This document shows positions 28,432-38,771 of a stretch of 64,000 nucleotides of DNA, in pieces; the first letter of the stretch is position 1; each line of letters opens with the position of its first letter. A program made the position numbers and the translations under genes. A model generated the notes under the pieces. The model saw only the letters and a program-made list of their open reading frames with translations. It made no database searches and had not been told where the DNA came from. The DNA comes from Photobacterium indicum (lineage in GTDB: Bacteria; Pseudomonadota; Gammaproteobacteria; Enterobacterales; Vibrionaceae): contig NZ_PYOC01000002.1 of assembly GCF_003026215.1 (NCBI RefSeq), positions 434,001 to 498,000 of the forward strand. Direction: 5' to 3'.

Positions 28432-28564
28432 ATCAAATACAGCTTAGAAAAGAGAATCAGCCTTCAGGTTCAACGGTTCATAGAAGTAATTCGAAATCAT
28501 CAATAAGACACTCGCATTGCTTCTATCATACCCAGCTCGTCCTTTATCACGATTAAACAACAAT

Positions 28565-29230
28565 CTATTTATTCGCAAGACCAGGAACCATTAACAGCTC
28601 TTCAATCAAATCAATGACAAATACTGGGTTATATCGATTCAATGTTTCTCTATCATCGACTCCCCAAGTAATACCAACAACATCTACTCCGGCATTATTT
28701 GCAAGCCGCATATCATGAACACTATCACCAACCATTAATGCTTCATCTGGTTGTAACCCTAATTCAGCCAGCACTTCATGAATCATAAGAGGGTCTGGTT
28801 TCGATGCAGTTTCATCGGCGCATCGAGATACAGCAAAATAGTCTTGAATCTGTGTGTGTTGAAACGCACGATTCAATCCCCTTCTACGTTTACCCGTTGC
28901 TATCGCAAGAACTAACTTCTGCTGTTGTAACAATTTTAATGTTTCAACGACCCCTGAATAAAGCTGGCTATCTTGTCGGTTATCCGCAGCCACATAGAGT
29001 TCACTATATCGCTGTTGCCATAGCGTGTGTTGCACATCAGTCGCATTTGGATACAAGCTATTTGCTGTTGCTTCCAAACTTAAGCCGATTGTTTGTTTAT
29101 ACGCGTTAACTGAAAGGCTTGTTAATCCATCCGTCATTTCAGCAGATTGATGCATACAAGTTACAATTTGAGAGATAGTGTTCATTAACGTTCCATCCCA
29201 ATCAAAAATAACGACCTTGTACTTTTTCAT
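28565..29230 (-). CDS. HAD-superfamily phosphatase (phosphoglycolate-phosphatase-like)
   Basis: The 221-residue cytoplasmic hydrolase has the HAD motifs in order: nucleophile Asp10 and Asp12 in FDWDGTLMNT, Thr in AIATGK (about 113), Lys in ASKPDPLM (about 144) and the acidic GDSVHD (about 168). An alpha-helical cap lies between motifs I and II. Substrate is unknown; relatives act on phosphoglycolate or nucleotides. It lies 68 nt downstream of rluC and is probably cotranscribed with it, an arrangement common in vibrios. Confidence 0.9.
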   Translation of the reverse strand: MKKYKVVIFDWDGTLMNTISQIVTCMHQSAEMTDGLTSLSVNAYKQTIGLSLEATANSLYPNATDVQHTLWQQRYSELYVAADNRQDSQLYSGVVETLKLLQQQKLVLAIATGKRRRGLNRAFQHTQIQDYFAVSRCADETASKPDPLMIHEVLAELGLQPDEALMVGDSVHDMRLANNAGVDVVGITWGVDDRETLNRYNPVFVIDLIEELLMVPGLANK

Positions 29231-29298
29231 ACTTTTCCTTTATCGAGTCTGGCTAAATTCAAGTAAATAAGAGCAACAAGCCTTCAGTGTAAATACGG

Positions 29299-30243
29299 TT
29301 ATAGCTTACGTAAATTATCAAGCGAACGGGTTAACAGCGCATCTAACGGTGCACTAATATCAACTGGCTCATCAGTACTTGGATGAGTAAATTTAATATT
29401 AGCCGCATGAAGGAATAATCGATTCAAGCCCGTTTTTTTCGTGTAAGCATCAAATCGAGGATCACCGTAGCGATCATCCCATGCAATCGGGTGCCCTTCA
29501 TATTGGCAATGCACACGAATTTGGTGTGTGCGCCCTGTTACTGGGCTAGCCTGCACTAATGTTGCGTGTTCAAAACGTTCTAATACTTTGAACCGCGTAT
29601 CAGAAGCTTTACCATTTTGGTTAACACGTACAATGCTGTTCACTTCATTTTTCAATAAAGGTGCAGTGACTTTTTTACAGCTAGCCTTCCATTCCCCCAT
29701 AACAAGCGCGAAATAATACTTTTGCACTGTCTTTTCACGGAACTGTTCTTGCAACTTACGTAAAGCTGAGCGTTTCTTCGCCACTAATAATATACCCGAT
29801 GTATCTCGGTCTATACGGTGAACCAATTCTAAATATCGAGCATCAGGACGTAGTGCACGTAATGCTTCAATTGCGCCAAATTTCAACCCACTGCCACCAT
29901 GAACAGCAGTACCCGATGGTTTATTCAAAACCAATAAATGATCATCTTCATAAATAACGCACGATTCCAATTCAGCCACTTTTGACAGTTTTGTGCTGAT
30001 TGGTGCCTGATCTGCCTGTTCAGGTAAAAAAATCGGCGGTACACGGATAAGATCACCATCTTGCAACTTATATTCAGGTTTTATACGTTTTTTGTTTACT
30101 CGTACCTCACCTTTGCGCAGAATGCGATAAATCATACTTTTTGGAACGTTTTTAAGCCGAGCACGGAGAAAGTTATCGATCCGTTGGCCAGCAAAATCAT
30201 CAGTAATGTCGATGAATTGCACTTTTGGTTTATCTTCTTTCAT
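29299..30243 (-). CDS. rluC: 23S rRNA pseudouridine synthase C
   Basis: RluC makes pseudouridines 955, 2504 and 2580 in 23S rRNA (E. coli numbering). The product of about 314 residues has an N-terminal S4 RNA-binding domain (RIDNFLRARL...GEVRVNKKRIKPEYKL, about 21-60) and the RluA-type catalytic domain with Asp145 in LVHRIDRDTSGIL. A longer frame opens at 30264, but ATG 30243 (MKEDKPKVQF) lines up with the E. coli start. It is divergent from rne, as in E. coli. Confidence 0.95.
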   Translation of the reverse strand: MKEDKPKVQFIDITDDFAGQRIDNFLRARLKNVPKSMIYRILRKGEVRVNKKRIKPEYKLQDGDLIRVPPIFLPEQADQAPISTKLSKVAELESCVIYEDDHLLVLNKPSGTAVHGGSGLKFGAIEALRALRPDARYLELVHRIDRDTSGILLVAKKRSALRKLQEQFREKTVQKYYFALVMGEWKASCKKVTAPLLKNEVNSIVRVNQNGKASDTRFKVLERFEHATLVQASPVTGRTHQIRVHCQYEGHPIAWDDRYGDPRFDAYTKKTGLNRLFLHAANIKFTHPSTDEPVDISAPLDALLTRSLDNLRKL

Positions 30244-30339
30244 AGATTTGATTCTAACACGCATGCAAAGCAGATTGCCGCAAAAAAGTCACCCTGCTAT
30301 CATTGCTTACTAGAGTAGGTAAAATTGCCTACTTTATTG

Positions 30340-30681
30340 ACAGGGTGAACAAAGGTTCACCTTAATGGCTATTTTTTATGCACTCTTGGCAATATGCGCA
30401 GCATCTGGCGTAAGACGTTATAGTCCCAGGAGTGATTATTAGTGTGTTCAAATTATATTTTTTTTACTGATGTGATAGATACAACCGCGTTGAAGCGGTG
30501 ATACCAGCTGTATATTTTAGATCTAAACATCTCGATATAGTTGGATGATAAGTGTTGCCAAATAGCACTCCTGAATTTCCAGCCGTGAGGCTGCACTCGT
30601 ACATAGACCTGGAGTCCGGCACCATCAGTAAACTATCTGTAGTTGACGCACTAAAACAACGACAATAATGAGTACAATATA
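30340..30681 (+). promoter_or_regulatory. rne promoter and long structured 5' untranslated leader
   Basis: About 340 bases precede rne without a gene. The distal part (about 30580-30640) contains CCAGCCGTGAGGCTGCACTCG and GACCTGGAGTCCGG, which resemble the conserved portion of the rne 5' UTR element through which RNase E in E. coli senses and degrades its own mRNA. A GGTGAAC/GTTCACC hairpin lies at 30344-30361. The match to the rne5 element is from memory; the boundaries are approximate. Confidence 0.7.
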
Positions 30682-33600
30682 ATGAAAAGAATGTTGATTA
30701 ACGCAACTCAGAAGGAAGAGTTGCGCGTCGCATTAGTTGACGGGCAGAAGCTTTTCGATTTAGACATCGAAAGCCCTGGTCACGAATCTAAAAAAGCAAA
30801 TATTTATAAAGGTCGCATCACCCGTATCGAACCAAGCCTGGAAGCTGCGTTCGTTGATTACGGTTCTGAGCGCCATGGCTTTCTTCCTCTTAAAGAGGTT
30901 GCTCGCGATTACTTTCCTGCTAATTACACCTACCAAGGCCGTCCTAATATTAAGGAAGTGCTTAAAGAAGGTCAGGAAGTTATTGTTCAAGTTGACAAAG
31001 AAGAACGTGGTAACAAAGGCGCAGCCCTTACTACTTTCATTTCGTTAGCGGGTAGCTACCTTGTTCTTATGCCTAATAACCCTCGCGCTGGTGGTATTTC
31101 TCGCCGTATCGAAGGTGAAGAGCGTACACAACTTAAGGCAGCACTAAGCACATTAGAACTACCAAAAGGTATGGGCTTAATTGTTCGTACTGCTGGTGTT
31201 GGTAAATCTGCTGAAGAACTTGAATGGGATTTAAATGTTCTACTGAATCACTGGAGTGCTGTTAAAGAAGCCGCTGATTCAAACCCTGCACCTTTCCTTA
31301 TTCATCAGGAAAGTAACGTTATTGCTCGTGCAATTCGTGATTATTTACGCCGCGACATTGGTGAAATTCTTATCGATAGCCCGAAGATTTTCGACCGTGC
31401 ACGTGATCATATTAAACTTATTCGTCCTGATTTCTTATCTCGTGTTAAGCGTTATGAAGGCGAAGTACCACTATTTAGCCACTACCAAATTGAAAGCCAA
31501 ATTGAATCTGCGTTCCAGCGTGAAGTTCGTTTGCCTTCAGGTGGCTCAATTGTTATCGACCCAACGGAAGCACTAACCTCTATTGATATCAACTCTGCTC
31601 GTGCAACGAAAGGTGGTGATATTGAGGAAACAGCATTCCAAACTAACCTTGAAGCGGCTGATGAAGTTGCCCGCCAACTTCGCCTACGTGATCTAGGTGG
31701 CTTGGTTGTAATTGACTTCATTGATATGACGCCAGTTCGTCACCAACGTGAAGTTGAAAACCGTCTTCGTGAAGCGGTTCGTATGGATCGTGCTCGCGTA
31801 CAAATTGGTCGCATATCTCGCTTTGGTTTACTAGAGATGTCGCGTCAGCGCCTAAGCCCTTCATTAGCAGAAGCAAGCCACCACGTTTGCCCACGCTGTA
31901 CAGGTACAGGTGTTGTTCGTGATAACGAATCGCTATCTCTATCTATTCTTCGTTTAATTGAAGAAGAAGCATTAAAAGACAACAGTGCACAAGTACTGGC
32001 TATTGTACCGGTGGCTGTCGCATCTTACTTATTGAATGAAAAACGCCGTTCAGTTCAGCATATTGAAAAATTCCACACAGTACGTGTTGTAATTGTTCCA
32101 AATGCAGAGATGGAAACACCGCACTTTGAAGTGTTACGTATCCGTGAAGGCGATCAAAAAGATACACTTTCTTACCAAATGCCTAAAGTCATTGAAGCGA
32201 TTAAAGAAGCTGAAGCGGCAGAAGCACCACAACAAGAACGTGTTATTAAAAAGCATGAGGAACCTGTATTACAAGGCTTTGCTTCACCTAAAACGCCAGC
32301 GCCTGTTGTTGCTGCAAAACCTAAACCAGCAGCACCAACGAAAGCAGCTACCGAAGCAAAAGCTCAACCAGGTTTAATCAGCCGTCTATTCTCTGCGCTA
32401 ACTAATCTGTTCTCTGGTCCGACAGAACAAGAGCCAGAAAAGAAAGTTGAAGAGAAGCAAGATACCCGTAATGACAACCGTCGTGGTGATCGTCAAGGCA
32501 ATCGCCGCAATGATACTCGTCGCAATGATACTCGTCGCAACAAAGATAGCTCTCGTCGCAACAATCGCCAAGATAGTGATAATAGCGAGAATAGCGGTGA
32601 ACAACGTCAGCAACGTCAGCAGCGTCCTCGCCGCAACGAGAAGCCTCAGCAGGAACGTCAGAATGACAAGCCAGCTAAGCAACGCTCTCCGCGTAGCGAA
32701 GACAAACGTCAAGCTCAAAAAGCACCGCGCCGTCAAGATGAACAACAGCCTAAAGTTGAAAAACCAGTTGTTGATGTAGTTGAGAATAAACCAAAGATTG
32801 AACAGGAAAAAGTGGCGACAGTTAAACTACGCCGCCAACGTCGTCAACTAAGTCAAAAGATACGTATCACTGACGATATAGAGAAGACACCTGTACAAGC
32901 TCAAGCCGTTGATGCAGTTGAAGCAGCACCATTAGTAGAAGAGCAAAAACAAACTTCTCCTCTACAAGAAATGGGAACTGCTGTAGCAAAAGAAGCATTA
33001 GCGACTGATACTGATACTTCTGAGCAAGACAATGAGCAGAACACTGAACAAGAAGCAGGTCAGCGTCGCAACCGTCGTTCGCCTCGTCATCTTCGTGCTA
33101 GTGGTCAACGTCGTCGTCGTATTCGTGATACACGTGAAGAGAAATCTGACCATGTTTCACACCCAACGACAGATACTAAAGGCTATGCAGCAGTAGAAAC
33201 GACTGATGCGATAAACGACATGGAAAATGTTATTTCTATTGTCGAGAAGCCAAAAGCAATACGCCCAGTAACGGGTGTCGCATCTCCTGAAATGGCAATG
33301 GGTAAAGTTTGGGCTCGCGCAAGCAAGCCATCTGTTGAGACAATTACTGAAACACCAGTAGAAGTACCGACACAACCTGAAGTTATTGCTGAACATGCTG
33401 TATCTGCTGAGCCAGCAGTTGAAACTGAAATGTTAAGCGGTGTAGCAATGCCGGAAATTGCTATGGGCAAAGTTACGCCAATGCGCTCAACAGTTGAAGC
33501 ATCAACAACATCAGTAGAAACTCAGTCAGTGACGATTGATGAGCCAATTATTATTGAGCCCGTTGTCGCAGCACCTGTTGTTGAAAAAGCTGAAGTTGAA

Positions 33601-33954
33601 GCCGTTGTTGAACAGCCTGTCGCTGAAGTTAAAGTGATTGCAGAAGAGACGACAGTTAAAACGACAACTGAAGAGGCTGTAGTTGAGAAGCCAGTTGCTA
33701 ACGTTGAAATGCCAACGCCAGTAGTTGCAGCAACCGTACCAGGCAATGATGTCGCGACTACAGCTACATCACCTCGCGGCCGCCATGCAGTTTCTCCGAT
33801 GACAAAGGCGCCAGCAATCGCTGAACCTGAAGTAGAAGAGATTACTGTTGCTATCGCCCCTTTACGCGATGCAAAAGTGCAATCTCGTCAAGCTGGTAGC
33901 CAAACGGCAACAAGCAAGGCAATGGCTCCTATGACTAAACCATCATACGACTAA
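30682..33954 (+). CDS. rne: Ribonuclease E
   Basis: RNase E is the essential endonuclease and scaffold of the RNA degradosome. The 1090-residue protein has the S1 domain (about 35-125), the 5' sensor and DNase I-like region with catalytic Asp near 302 (SIDINSA) and 345 (VIDFIDM), and the Zn-link CPRC at 403-406. Residues about 580-700 are Arg-rich ([12 protein letters not shown]) and should bind RNA. The acidic, Val/Pro/Glu-rich tail has repeated (S/M)PE(M/I)AMGKV units near 870 and 915 and ends with SPMTKAP-like PNPase-type motifs. The C-terminal half is disordered and variable, as usual. Confidence 0.96.
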   Translation: MKRMLINATQKEELRVALVDGQKLFDLDIESPGHESKKANIYKGRITRIEPSLEAAFVDYGSERHGFLPLKEVARDYFPANYTYQGRPNIKEVLKEGQEVIVQVDKEERGNKGAALTTFISLAGSYLVLMPNNPRAGGISRRIEGEERTQLKAALSTLELPKGMGLIVRTAGVGKSAEELEWDLNVLLNHWSAVKEAADSNPAPFLIHQESNVIARAIRDYLRRDIGEILIDSPKIFDRARDHIKLIRPDFLSRVKRYEGEVPLFSHYQIESQIESAFQREVRLPSGGSIVIDPTEALTSIDINSARATKGGDIEETAFQTNLEAADEVARQLRLRDLGGLVVIDFIDMTPVRHQREVENRLREAVRMDRARVQIGRISRFGLLEMSRQRLSPSLAEASHHVCPRCTGTGVVRDNESLSLSILRLIEEEALKDNSAQVLAIVPVAVASYLLNEKRRSVQHIEKFHTVRVVIVPNAEMETPHFEVLRIREGDQKDTLSYQMPKVIEAIKEAEAAEAPQQERVIKKHEEPVLQGFASPKTPAPVVAAKPKPAAPTKAATEAKAQPGLISRLFSALTNLFSGPTEQEPEKKVEEKQDTRNDNRRGDRQGNRRNDTRRNDTRRNKDSSRRNNRQDSDNSENSGEQRQQRQQRPRRNEKPQQERQNDKPAKQRSPRSEDKRQAQKAPRRQDEQQPKVEKPVVDVVENKPKIEQEKVATVKLRRQRRQLSQKIRITDDIEKTPVQAQAVDAVEAAPLVEEQKQTSPLQEMGTAVAKEALATDTDTSEQDNEQNTEQEAGQRRNRRSPRHLRASGQRRRRIRDTREEKSDHVSHPTTDTKGYAAVETTDAINDMENVISIVEKPKAIRPVTGVASPEMAMGKVWARASKPSVETITETPVEVPTQPEVIAEHAVSAEPAVETEMLSGVAMPEIAMGKVTPMRSTVEASTTSVETQSVTIDEPIIIEPVVAAPVVEKAEVEAVVEQPVAEVKVIAEETTVKTTTEEAVVEKPVANVEMPTPVVAATVPGNDVATTATSPRGRHAVSPMTKAPAIAEPEVEEITVAIAPLRDAKVQSRQAGSQTATSKAMAPMTKPSYD
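32506..32535 (+). repeat. Two-copy 15-bp tandem repeat inside rne
   Basis: CGCAATGATACTCGT occurs twice head to tail and is followed by CGCAACAAAGAT, a decayed third copy. It encodes the RRNDT repeat of the Arg-rich RNA-binding segment and keeps frame. Confidence 0.85.
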
Positions 33955-33968
33955 GCCATAACCCATAT

Positions 33969-33999
33969 AAAAGCCATGCTTTATGCATGGCTTTTTTTT
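33969..33999 (+). terminator. Intrinsic terminator of rne
   Basis: AAAAGCCATGC and GCATGGCTTTT form a stem around TTTAT, followed by eight T in all, 15 nt past the stop codon. Confidence 0.93.
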
Positions 34000-34187
34000 G
34001 GCCCAAACGAAAATGTAATTAAATGTATCGATAAGTATATTAAATACTAAGATGATCACATTCTCTTACTCTTTTAACTGAATGAACTGCTATCGTTAGC
34101 TACAAAGTTGAAGTATGTCACATACAACTGTAGCATCCGTGTCCATTCACGCCCCTTTTAACCACCAAACTGAAGCCAATTTATAAA

Positions 34188-35747
34188 ATGTTTGAATTCC
34201 CCCAAGTTTCACATCAATCAGTCAAGAATGACGTACTTTCAGGTTTAACCGTTGCGTTAGCCCTTATTCCAGAAGCGGTTGCTTTTGCCTTCGTAGCAGG
34301 TGTCGACCCTATGGTTGGTTTATACGCCGCTTTCATTGTTGGCTTCATTACAGCTATTTTAGGCGGTCGCCCAGGAATGATTTCTGGGGCTACTGGTGCA
34401 ATGGCTGTCGTAATGGTAAGCCTAGTTGCTGAACATGGTGTTCAATACCTATTTGCCGCCGTTATGCTTGCCGGTCTTTTCCAAATTCTTGCGGGAATAT
34501 TTAAGCTAGGCAAATTTATTCGCATGGTACCCCACCCTGTAATGATTGGCTTTGTAAACGGTTTAGCGATCGTTATCTTCTTAGCCCAACTTGGTCAATT
34601 TAAAGTACAAGGAGCAACGGGTGCACTTGAGTGGATGCAAGGTTCTCAGCTGTATATCATGCTAGGGCTTGTTCTTCTTACAATGGCAATTATCCATTTC
34701 TTACCTAAACTAACGACTGCAGTCCCATCATCTCTTGTTGCTATTATCACTGTTACTGTATTAGTTCATGTCTTTGGTCTAGATTCTCGTACTGTTATCG
34801 ACTTCGTTCGCACAATGAGCGGCGACAGCAATGCAACATTAGCTGGTAGCTTACCTACTTTTGCTTTGCCTGATGTGGGTTTCAATATGGAAACCTTACG
34901 TATTATCTTACCGTACTCGCTAATCTTAGCTGCAATTGGTCTGATTGAATCACTACTAACACTAACTGTAATTGATGAAATGACAGGCACTCGTGGTAGA
35001 GGTAACCGTGAATGTGTTGGTCAAGGCATAGCAAACGTAACATGTTCAGTGTTCGGTGCAATGGGTGGCTGTGCGATGATCGGTCAATCGATGATCAACA
35101 TTAACTCTGGTGGCCGTGGTCGCTTATCGGGTATTACTGCCGCTGTTGGTTTACTTTGCTTTATTTTATTTGGCTCTGCGCTAATTGAAATCATTCCTCT
35201 AGCTGCACTAGTTGGTGTTATGTTCATGGTGGTTATTGGCACCTTTGAATGGGCAAGCTTTAAAATGGCGCGTAAAGTGCCAAAGCATGACTTCTTTGCC
35301 ATCATTCTTGTTACCTGTGTAACTGTTGCTGCCGACCTTGCTATTGCTGTTATTGTAGGGGTTATCTACTCTGCGCTTGTATTTGCATGGGATCACGCTA
35401 AACATGTTTACGCGTCAACGCATACAAACGAGAAAGGTACAAAGATCTACGAAGTAAATGGTCCAATTTTCTTTGGTTCTGTTTCTCACTTCCAAGACCT
35501 ATTTAACGCAAAAACAGATCCAAATGACGTTATTATCGATTTTGCTAAATCACGCGTTGCCGATCACTCTGCAATCGAGGCGATTGATACAGTTGCAGAA
35601 CGTTACGCAAGCCAAGGTAAAACATTACATATTCGTCATTTAAGCCCTGAATGTCGTAGCTTACTTAAAAAAGCGGGAACGCTAGTTGAAGTGAATATGC
35701 TAGAAGATCCAACGTACAAAGTAGCAACAGATACGTTAGGCGGCTAA
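34188..35747 (+). CDS. SulP-family inorganic anion transporter with STAS domain
   Basis: The 519-residue inner-membrane protein has the SulP transporter core: [18 protein letters not shown] at the start, then about fourteen membrane segments including [25 protein letters not shown]-terminal cytoplasmic STAS domain follows (about 425-519; [31 protein letters not shown]). Relatives carry sulfate, bicarbonate (BicA) or dicarboxylates (DauA); the substrate cannot be decided by eye. Bicarbonate or another small anion is plausible. It is monocistronic between two terminators. Confidence 0.9.
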   Translation: MFEFPQVSHQSVKNDVLSGLTVALALIPEAVAFAFVAGVDPMVGLYAAFIVGFITAILGGRPGMISGATGAMAVVMVSLVAEHGVQYLFAAVMLAGLFQILAGIFKLGKFIRMVPHPVMIGFVNGLAIVIFLAQLGQFKVQGATGALEWMQGSQLYIMLGLVLLTMAIIHFLPKLTTAVPSSLVAIITVTVLVHVFGLDSRTVIDFVRTMSGDSNATLAGSLPTFALPDVGFNMETLRIILPYSLILAAIGLIESLLTLTVIDEMTGTRGRGNRECVGQGIANVTCSVFGAMGGCAMIGQSMININSGGRGRLSGITAAVGLLCFILFGSALIEIIPLAALVGVMFMVVIGTFEWASFKMARKVPKHDFFAIILVTCVTVAADLAIAVIVGVIYSALVFAWDHAKHVYASTHTNEKGTKIYEVNGPIFFGSVSHFQDLFNAKTDPNDVIIDFAKSRVADHSAIEAIDTVAERYASQGKTLHIRHLSPECRSLLKKAGTLVEVNMLEDPTYKVATDTLGG

Positions 35748-35767
35748 GCCCAACGATAAAGACGCAA

Positions 35768-35826
35768 GAAAAACGCCCACGACGGCTTCACTTTATGATA
35801 GTGAAAGCATGTCGTGGGCGTTTTCA
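35768..35826 (+). terminator. Large terminator hairpin after the SulP gene
   Basis: AAAACGCCCACGAC pairs perfectly with GTCGTGGGCGTTTT, and an inner GCTTCAC/GTGAAAGC stem extends the structure. It ends in TTTTCAT. Confidence 0.88.
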
Positions 35827-35890
35827 TATATCAGTACTCCGTCAGACTTAATAACAATACTTATCTAGCATAGTGGCTGAGCTTTGGTAA

Positions 35891-35923
35891 TAAAAAAGCG
35901 GGCTTTCAAATAAAAAGCCCGCC
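35891..35923 (-). terminator. Terminator downstream of the DUF3313 lipoprotein gene
   Basis: On the minus strand GCGGGCTTT and AAAGCCCGC form a 9-bp stem followed by six T. Confidence 0.88.
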
Positions 35924-35954
35924 TTACATTACAGTTGTACTTTGAACTTTTGTA

Positions 35955-36653
35955 CTAACTTTGCTCTTTTTCATTAATGGCTGCTTGATACGCAGTTACA
36001 CGAATAAAGTGCACAATATCTTGAGTAAACAACTCTACGGTTTCTTTAATCTGTTCGTATTCAAGCTCAACATCATCATTTTCTAAAATGCCTTTTGCTA
36101 AAATAACACCAACTCGTTCAGCCAATACTTCTTCCGTTTGACTATCAATAAGCTGAGATTCTACAAGTATACGAACGTTCCGATCACGGGTACCAAGCAA
36201 TGCTTTAGCACTTCCAATGAGTGCACCATAAGGAAGTACCTCTGTAATTTGAAGATCCTCAAAATCGGTACTGGCGCGGCTGATCATAATATTCAACGTC
36301 GCTGTATCAGCACCTGTTTTGTCAACCACCTCAACACCCTGAGTAAGCTCTTGCTTGACGATCGTTGTTAGTCGTTCAGATACTTTATCTAGCACACTCT
36401 CAGGGATTTGGCGTACCGCTTTCGCATTCTGATGGATACCAACATCATTAATCAGTATTTTATTATACTCAGAAATCTCCACTGTCGGAGATACCCACTG
36501 CAAACCTGTCGCATCTTCTATGTATTCAACTTCAATCAATTTATCATTATTTTTAATAAATTGAGTTTGTCGTTCATCTTCTGTCGGTAAGCGGCTTGAA
36601 CAGCCAAGAAGAACAAGTGAAAAGCTTATAATAGACAATAATTTAATATTCAT
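35955..36653 (-). CDS. DUF3313-family lipoprotein
   Basis: The 232-residue protein begins with a lipoprotein signal peptide ending in the lipobox LLGC (Cys17), so it should be lipid-anchored in the envelope. The mature part matches DUF3313, with YIEDATGLQWVSPT, YNKILINDVGIH and a variable C-terminal helix. The function of the family is not known. It is read divergently from cobT with about 230 nt between them, and a terminator lies past its stop codon. Confidence 0.82.
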   Translation of the reverse strand: MNIKLLSIISFSLVLLGCSSRLPTEDERQTQFIKNNDKLIEVEYIEDATGLQWVSPTVEISEYNKILINDVGIHQNAKAVRQIPESVLDKVSERLTTIVKQELTQGVEVVDKTGADTATLNIMISRASTDFEDLQITEVLPYGALIGSAKALLGTRDRNVRILVESQLIDSQTEEVLAERVGVILAKGILENDDVELEYEQIKETVELFTQDIVHFIRVTAYQAAINEKEQS

Positions 36654-36880
36654 ACGTCGCTATGCAGTTGGTTAAATACCACGCAATTAGAACACTATAC
36701 GGTTAACGCTTTCAAGCACTATTTTGCAACCACGTGGTGCGTTTAAAAATATAATCACCATATTTGCCATTTCTTCATTGCTTTGCCAGCTTTGCTGCCG
36801 CAAAATTTCAGCTTGCTTCATTGCGTTAAACGATATGCCGTCATAAACGTTATCTTGCCAGAACAAGGAAATCTGCACAT

Positions 36881-37909
36881 ATGTTTACCATCACTCAGCC
36901 AGATACTCAGCCATCCGACCATATTCAACACCAAATAAATAACAAGACAAAACCATTAGGTGCATTAGGTCAATTAGAAGCTGTCGCATTACAACTAGCT
37001 TTAATCCAACAAACTGAAAAAATTGAAATAATGCATCCTCATCTGCTTGTTTTTGCTGGCGACCACGGCATTGCTCAACATGGTTTAAGTATTGCGCCGA
37101 GTGAAGTAACAGCACAAATGGTGGCAAATTTTCTCGCTGGTGGCGCTGCAATTAATTGTTTTTGCCGAACAAACGACATGGCACTAAAAGTCATTGATGC
37201 TGGCATTAAAGTAGAACCAGAAGATCACCCTAATCTCGTTAAACAACGTCTTGGGCACGGCACTGAAGATTTCAGCCAGTACGCAGCAATGACAGAGAGC
37301 ACCGTTTTACATGCCCTACAATATGGCGCAGACGTTGTAGAAAAGCTAAACCAGAAAAGTTGTAACCTTGTAGGCTTTGGTGAGATGGGGATTGGAAATA
37401 CCAGCAGTGCTGCTGCCATAATGGCTGCACTGTTGAATATACCAGCAGATGAGTGTGTTGGGCGTGGTACTGGTATTGATGATCAGCAACTACAACGTAA
37501 AGTCGACCTGATAACTCAAGCGTTAGATCTGCATGCAGAACGATTATCCGATCCTTTATCCATTCTAGCCAGCGTCGGTGGGTTTGAAATTGCTCAAATC
37601 GTGGGTGGCATGCTAAAGGCTGCTGAAAATAAGATGACGGTATTGGTTGATGGCTTCATTTCTACAGCCGCTGCTATGCTTGCCGTTTCAATGTACCCTG
37701 AAGCAAACCACTACTTTATTTATTGTCATTGCTCTGAAGAATCAGGCCATCAGCGGATGCTCCAACATTTGAATGCCACACCATTGCTTAGTTTAGGTTT
37801 ACGTTTAGGCGAAGGGACTGGTGCGGCATTAGCGCTACCACTACTGCGCTCTGCTTGTTGTTTCTATAACGAAATGGCCAGTTTTGAAGATGCAGGGGTA
37901 ACAGTGTGA
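36881..37909 (+). CDS. cobT: Nicotinate-nucleotide:dimethylbenzimidazole phosphoribosyltransferase
   Basis: CobT activates dimethylbenzimidazole to alpha-ribazole-5'-phosphate for the lower loop of cobalamin. The 342-residue product has the family segments KPLGALGQLE, FAGDHGIAQHGLS, GFGEMGIGNTSSAA and the catalytic Glu in LRLGEGTGAALALPL near 310. AAGGAAAT lies about 11 nt upstream of the ATG. The stop codon overlaps the cobS GTG by 4 nt. I found no B12-box upstream, so riboswitch control is not supported. Confidence 0.95.
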   Translation: MFTITQPDTQPSDHIQHQINNKTKPLGALGQLEAVALQLALIQQTEKIEIMHPHLLVFAGDHGIAQHGLSIAPSEVTAQMVANFLAGGAAINCFCRTNDMALKVIDAGIKVEPEDHPNLVKQRLGHGTEDFSQYAAMTESTVLHALQYGADVVEKLNQKSCNLVGFGEMGIGNTSSAAAIMAALLNIPADECVGRGTGIDDQQLQRKVDLITQALDLHAERLSDPLSILASVGGFEIAQIVGGMLKAAENKMTVLVDGFISTAAAMLAVSMYPEANHYFIYCHCSEESGHQRMLQHLNATPLLSLGLRLGEGTGAALALPLLRSACCFYNEMASFEDAGVTV

Positions 37910-38742
37910 AACGCGAACCAGATAGTCAAACTATCACGCAACATACAGACACAACGAATCGCTTAGACGCCACTGGTTGTAAACGTCAGTGGCAAATATT
38001 TTTGGTTGCATTGGCTTTTTTTACGCGCATTCCTATTCCTGAAAACACGCCTTACTCGTCAGAAAGACTCAATCAGGCAAACCGTTATTTTGGGGCTGTA
38101 GGTATTATTGTCGGTTTATTAACGGCAATAATGTATTGGATTTCCGTACAGGTATTCCCTATAGAGCTCGCCGTTGCAGCCGCAATCATTTGCGGGCTAT
38201 TGTTAACAGGAGCCTTTCATGAAGATGGCTTAGCCGATGTTTTTGATGGGTTCGGCGGTGGTTGGTCTGTCGAACAAAAGCTAAACATAATGAAAGATTC
38301 ACGCCTTGGTACGTATGGCGCATCTGCTTTGGTGATGATGCTTGGCTGTAAATGGGCAGTGTTAATTGCGTTAGCAAAAATTGATATCTTGCTACCTGCT
38401 GGGCTATTAATAGTGATGCACACGTTAAGCCGAATCTGTGCAGCAAGCCTAATATTTTCTTATCCCTATGTAAGAGCAGATCAAGATAGCAAAGTAAAGC
38501 CATTAGCTAATCAGCAAAGCCAACACGATTTGTGGGTTTTAATTGCCACAGGATTGATTATATTACTACTCTTGCCTTTAGAGGTGGCTATCAGCTTAAC
38601 GTTAGTTTTACTTATTGTTCGTTGGCTCTGTGGTAAATGGTTCCAACAACAATTAGGTGGCTATACCGGCGATTGCTTGGGGGCTGCACAGCAAATTGCG
38701 GAACTTACGGGCTACCTAGCCTTGCTAGCCTGGCTTTCATAA
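37906..38742 (+). CDS. cobS: Adenosylcobinamide-GDP ribazoletransferase
   Basis: CobS joins adenosylcobinamide-GDP with alpha-ribazole (phosphate) to make adenosylcobalamin (phosphate) at the inner membrane. The 278-residue polytopic protein has the LAFFTRIPIP start, the acidic GAFHEDGLADVFDGFGG motif near residue 105, DSRLGTYG, and GGYTGDCLGAAQQIAEL near the end. It starts with GTG inside the cobT stop (GTGA), so the two are translationally coupled. The N-terminal 25 residues are polar and longer than usual. Confidence 0.94.
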   Translation: MKREPDSQTITQHTDTTNRLDATGCKRQWQIFLVALAFFTRIPIPENTPYSSERLNQANRYFGAVGIIVGLLTAIMYWISVQVFPIELAVAAAIICGLLLTGAFHEDGLADVFDGFGGGWSVEQKLNIMKDSRLGTYGASALVMMLGCKWAVLIALAKIDILLPAGLLIVMHTLSRICAASLIFSYPYVRADQDSKVKPLANQQSQHDLWVLIATGLIILLLLPLEVAISLTLVLLIVRWLCGKWFQQQLGGYTGDCLGAAQQIAELTGYLALLAWLS

Positions 38743-38771
38743 AATAAACACATTAATAAAGAGGGAAACTC

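Noticed and set aside
33183..33746. Long antisense frames inside rne
   Set aside because: They mirror the repetitive Val/Glu/Pro codons of the RNase E tail and have no translation signals.
36687..36878. 63-codon minus-strand frame next to cobT
   Set aside because: It starts with GTG and lacks a ribosome-binding site; its start abuts cobT, and no family resemblance is seen. Probably chance.
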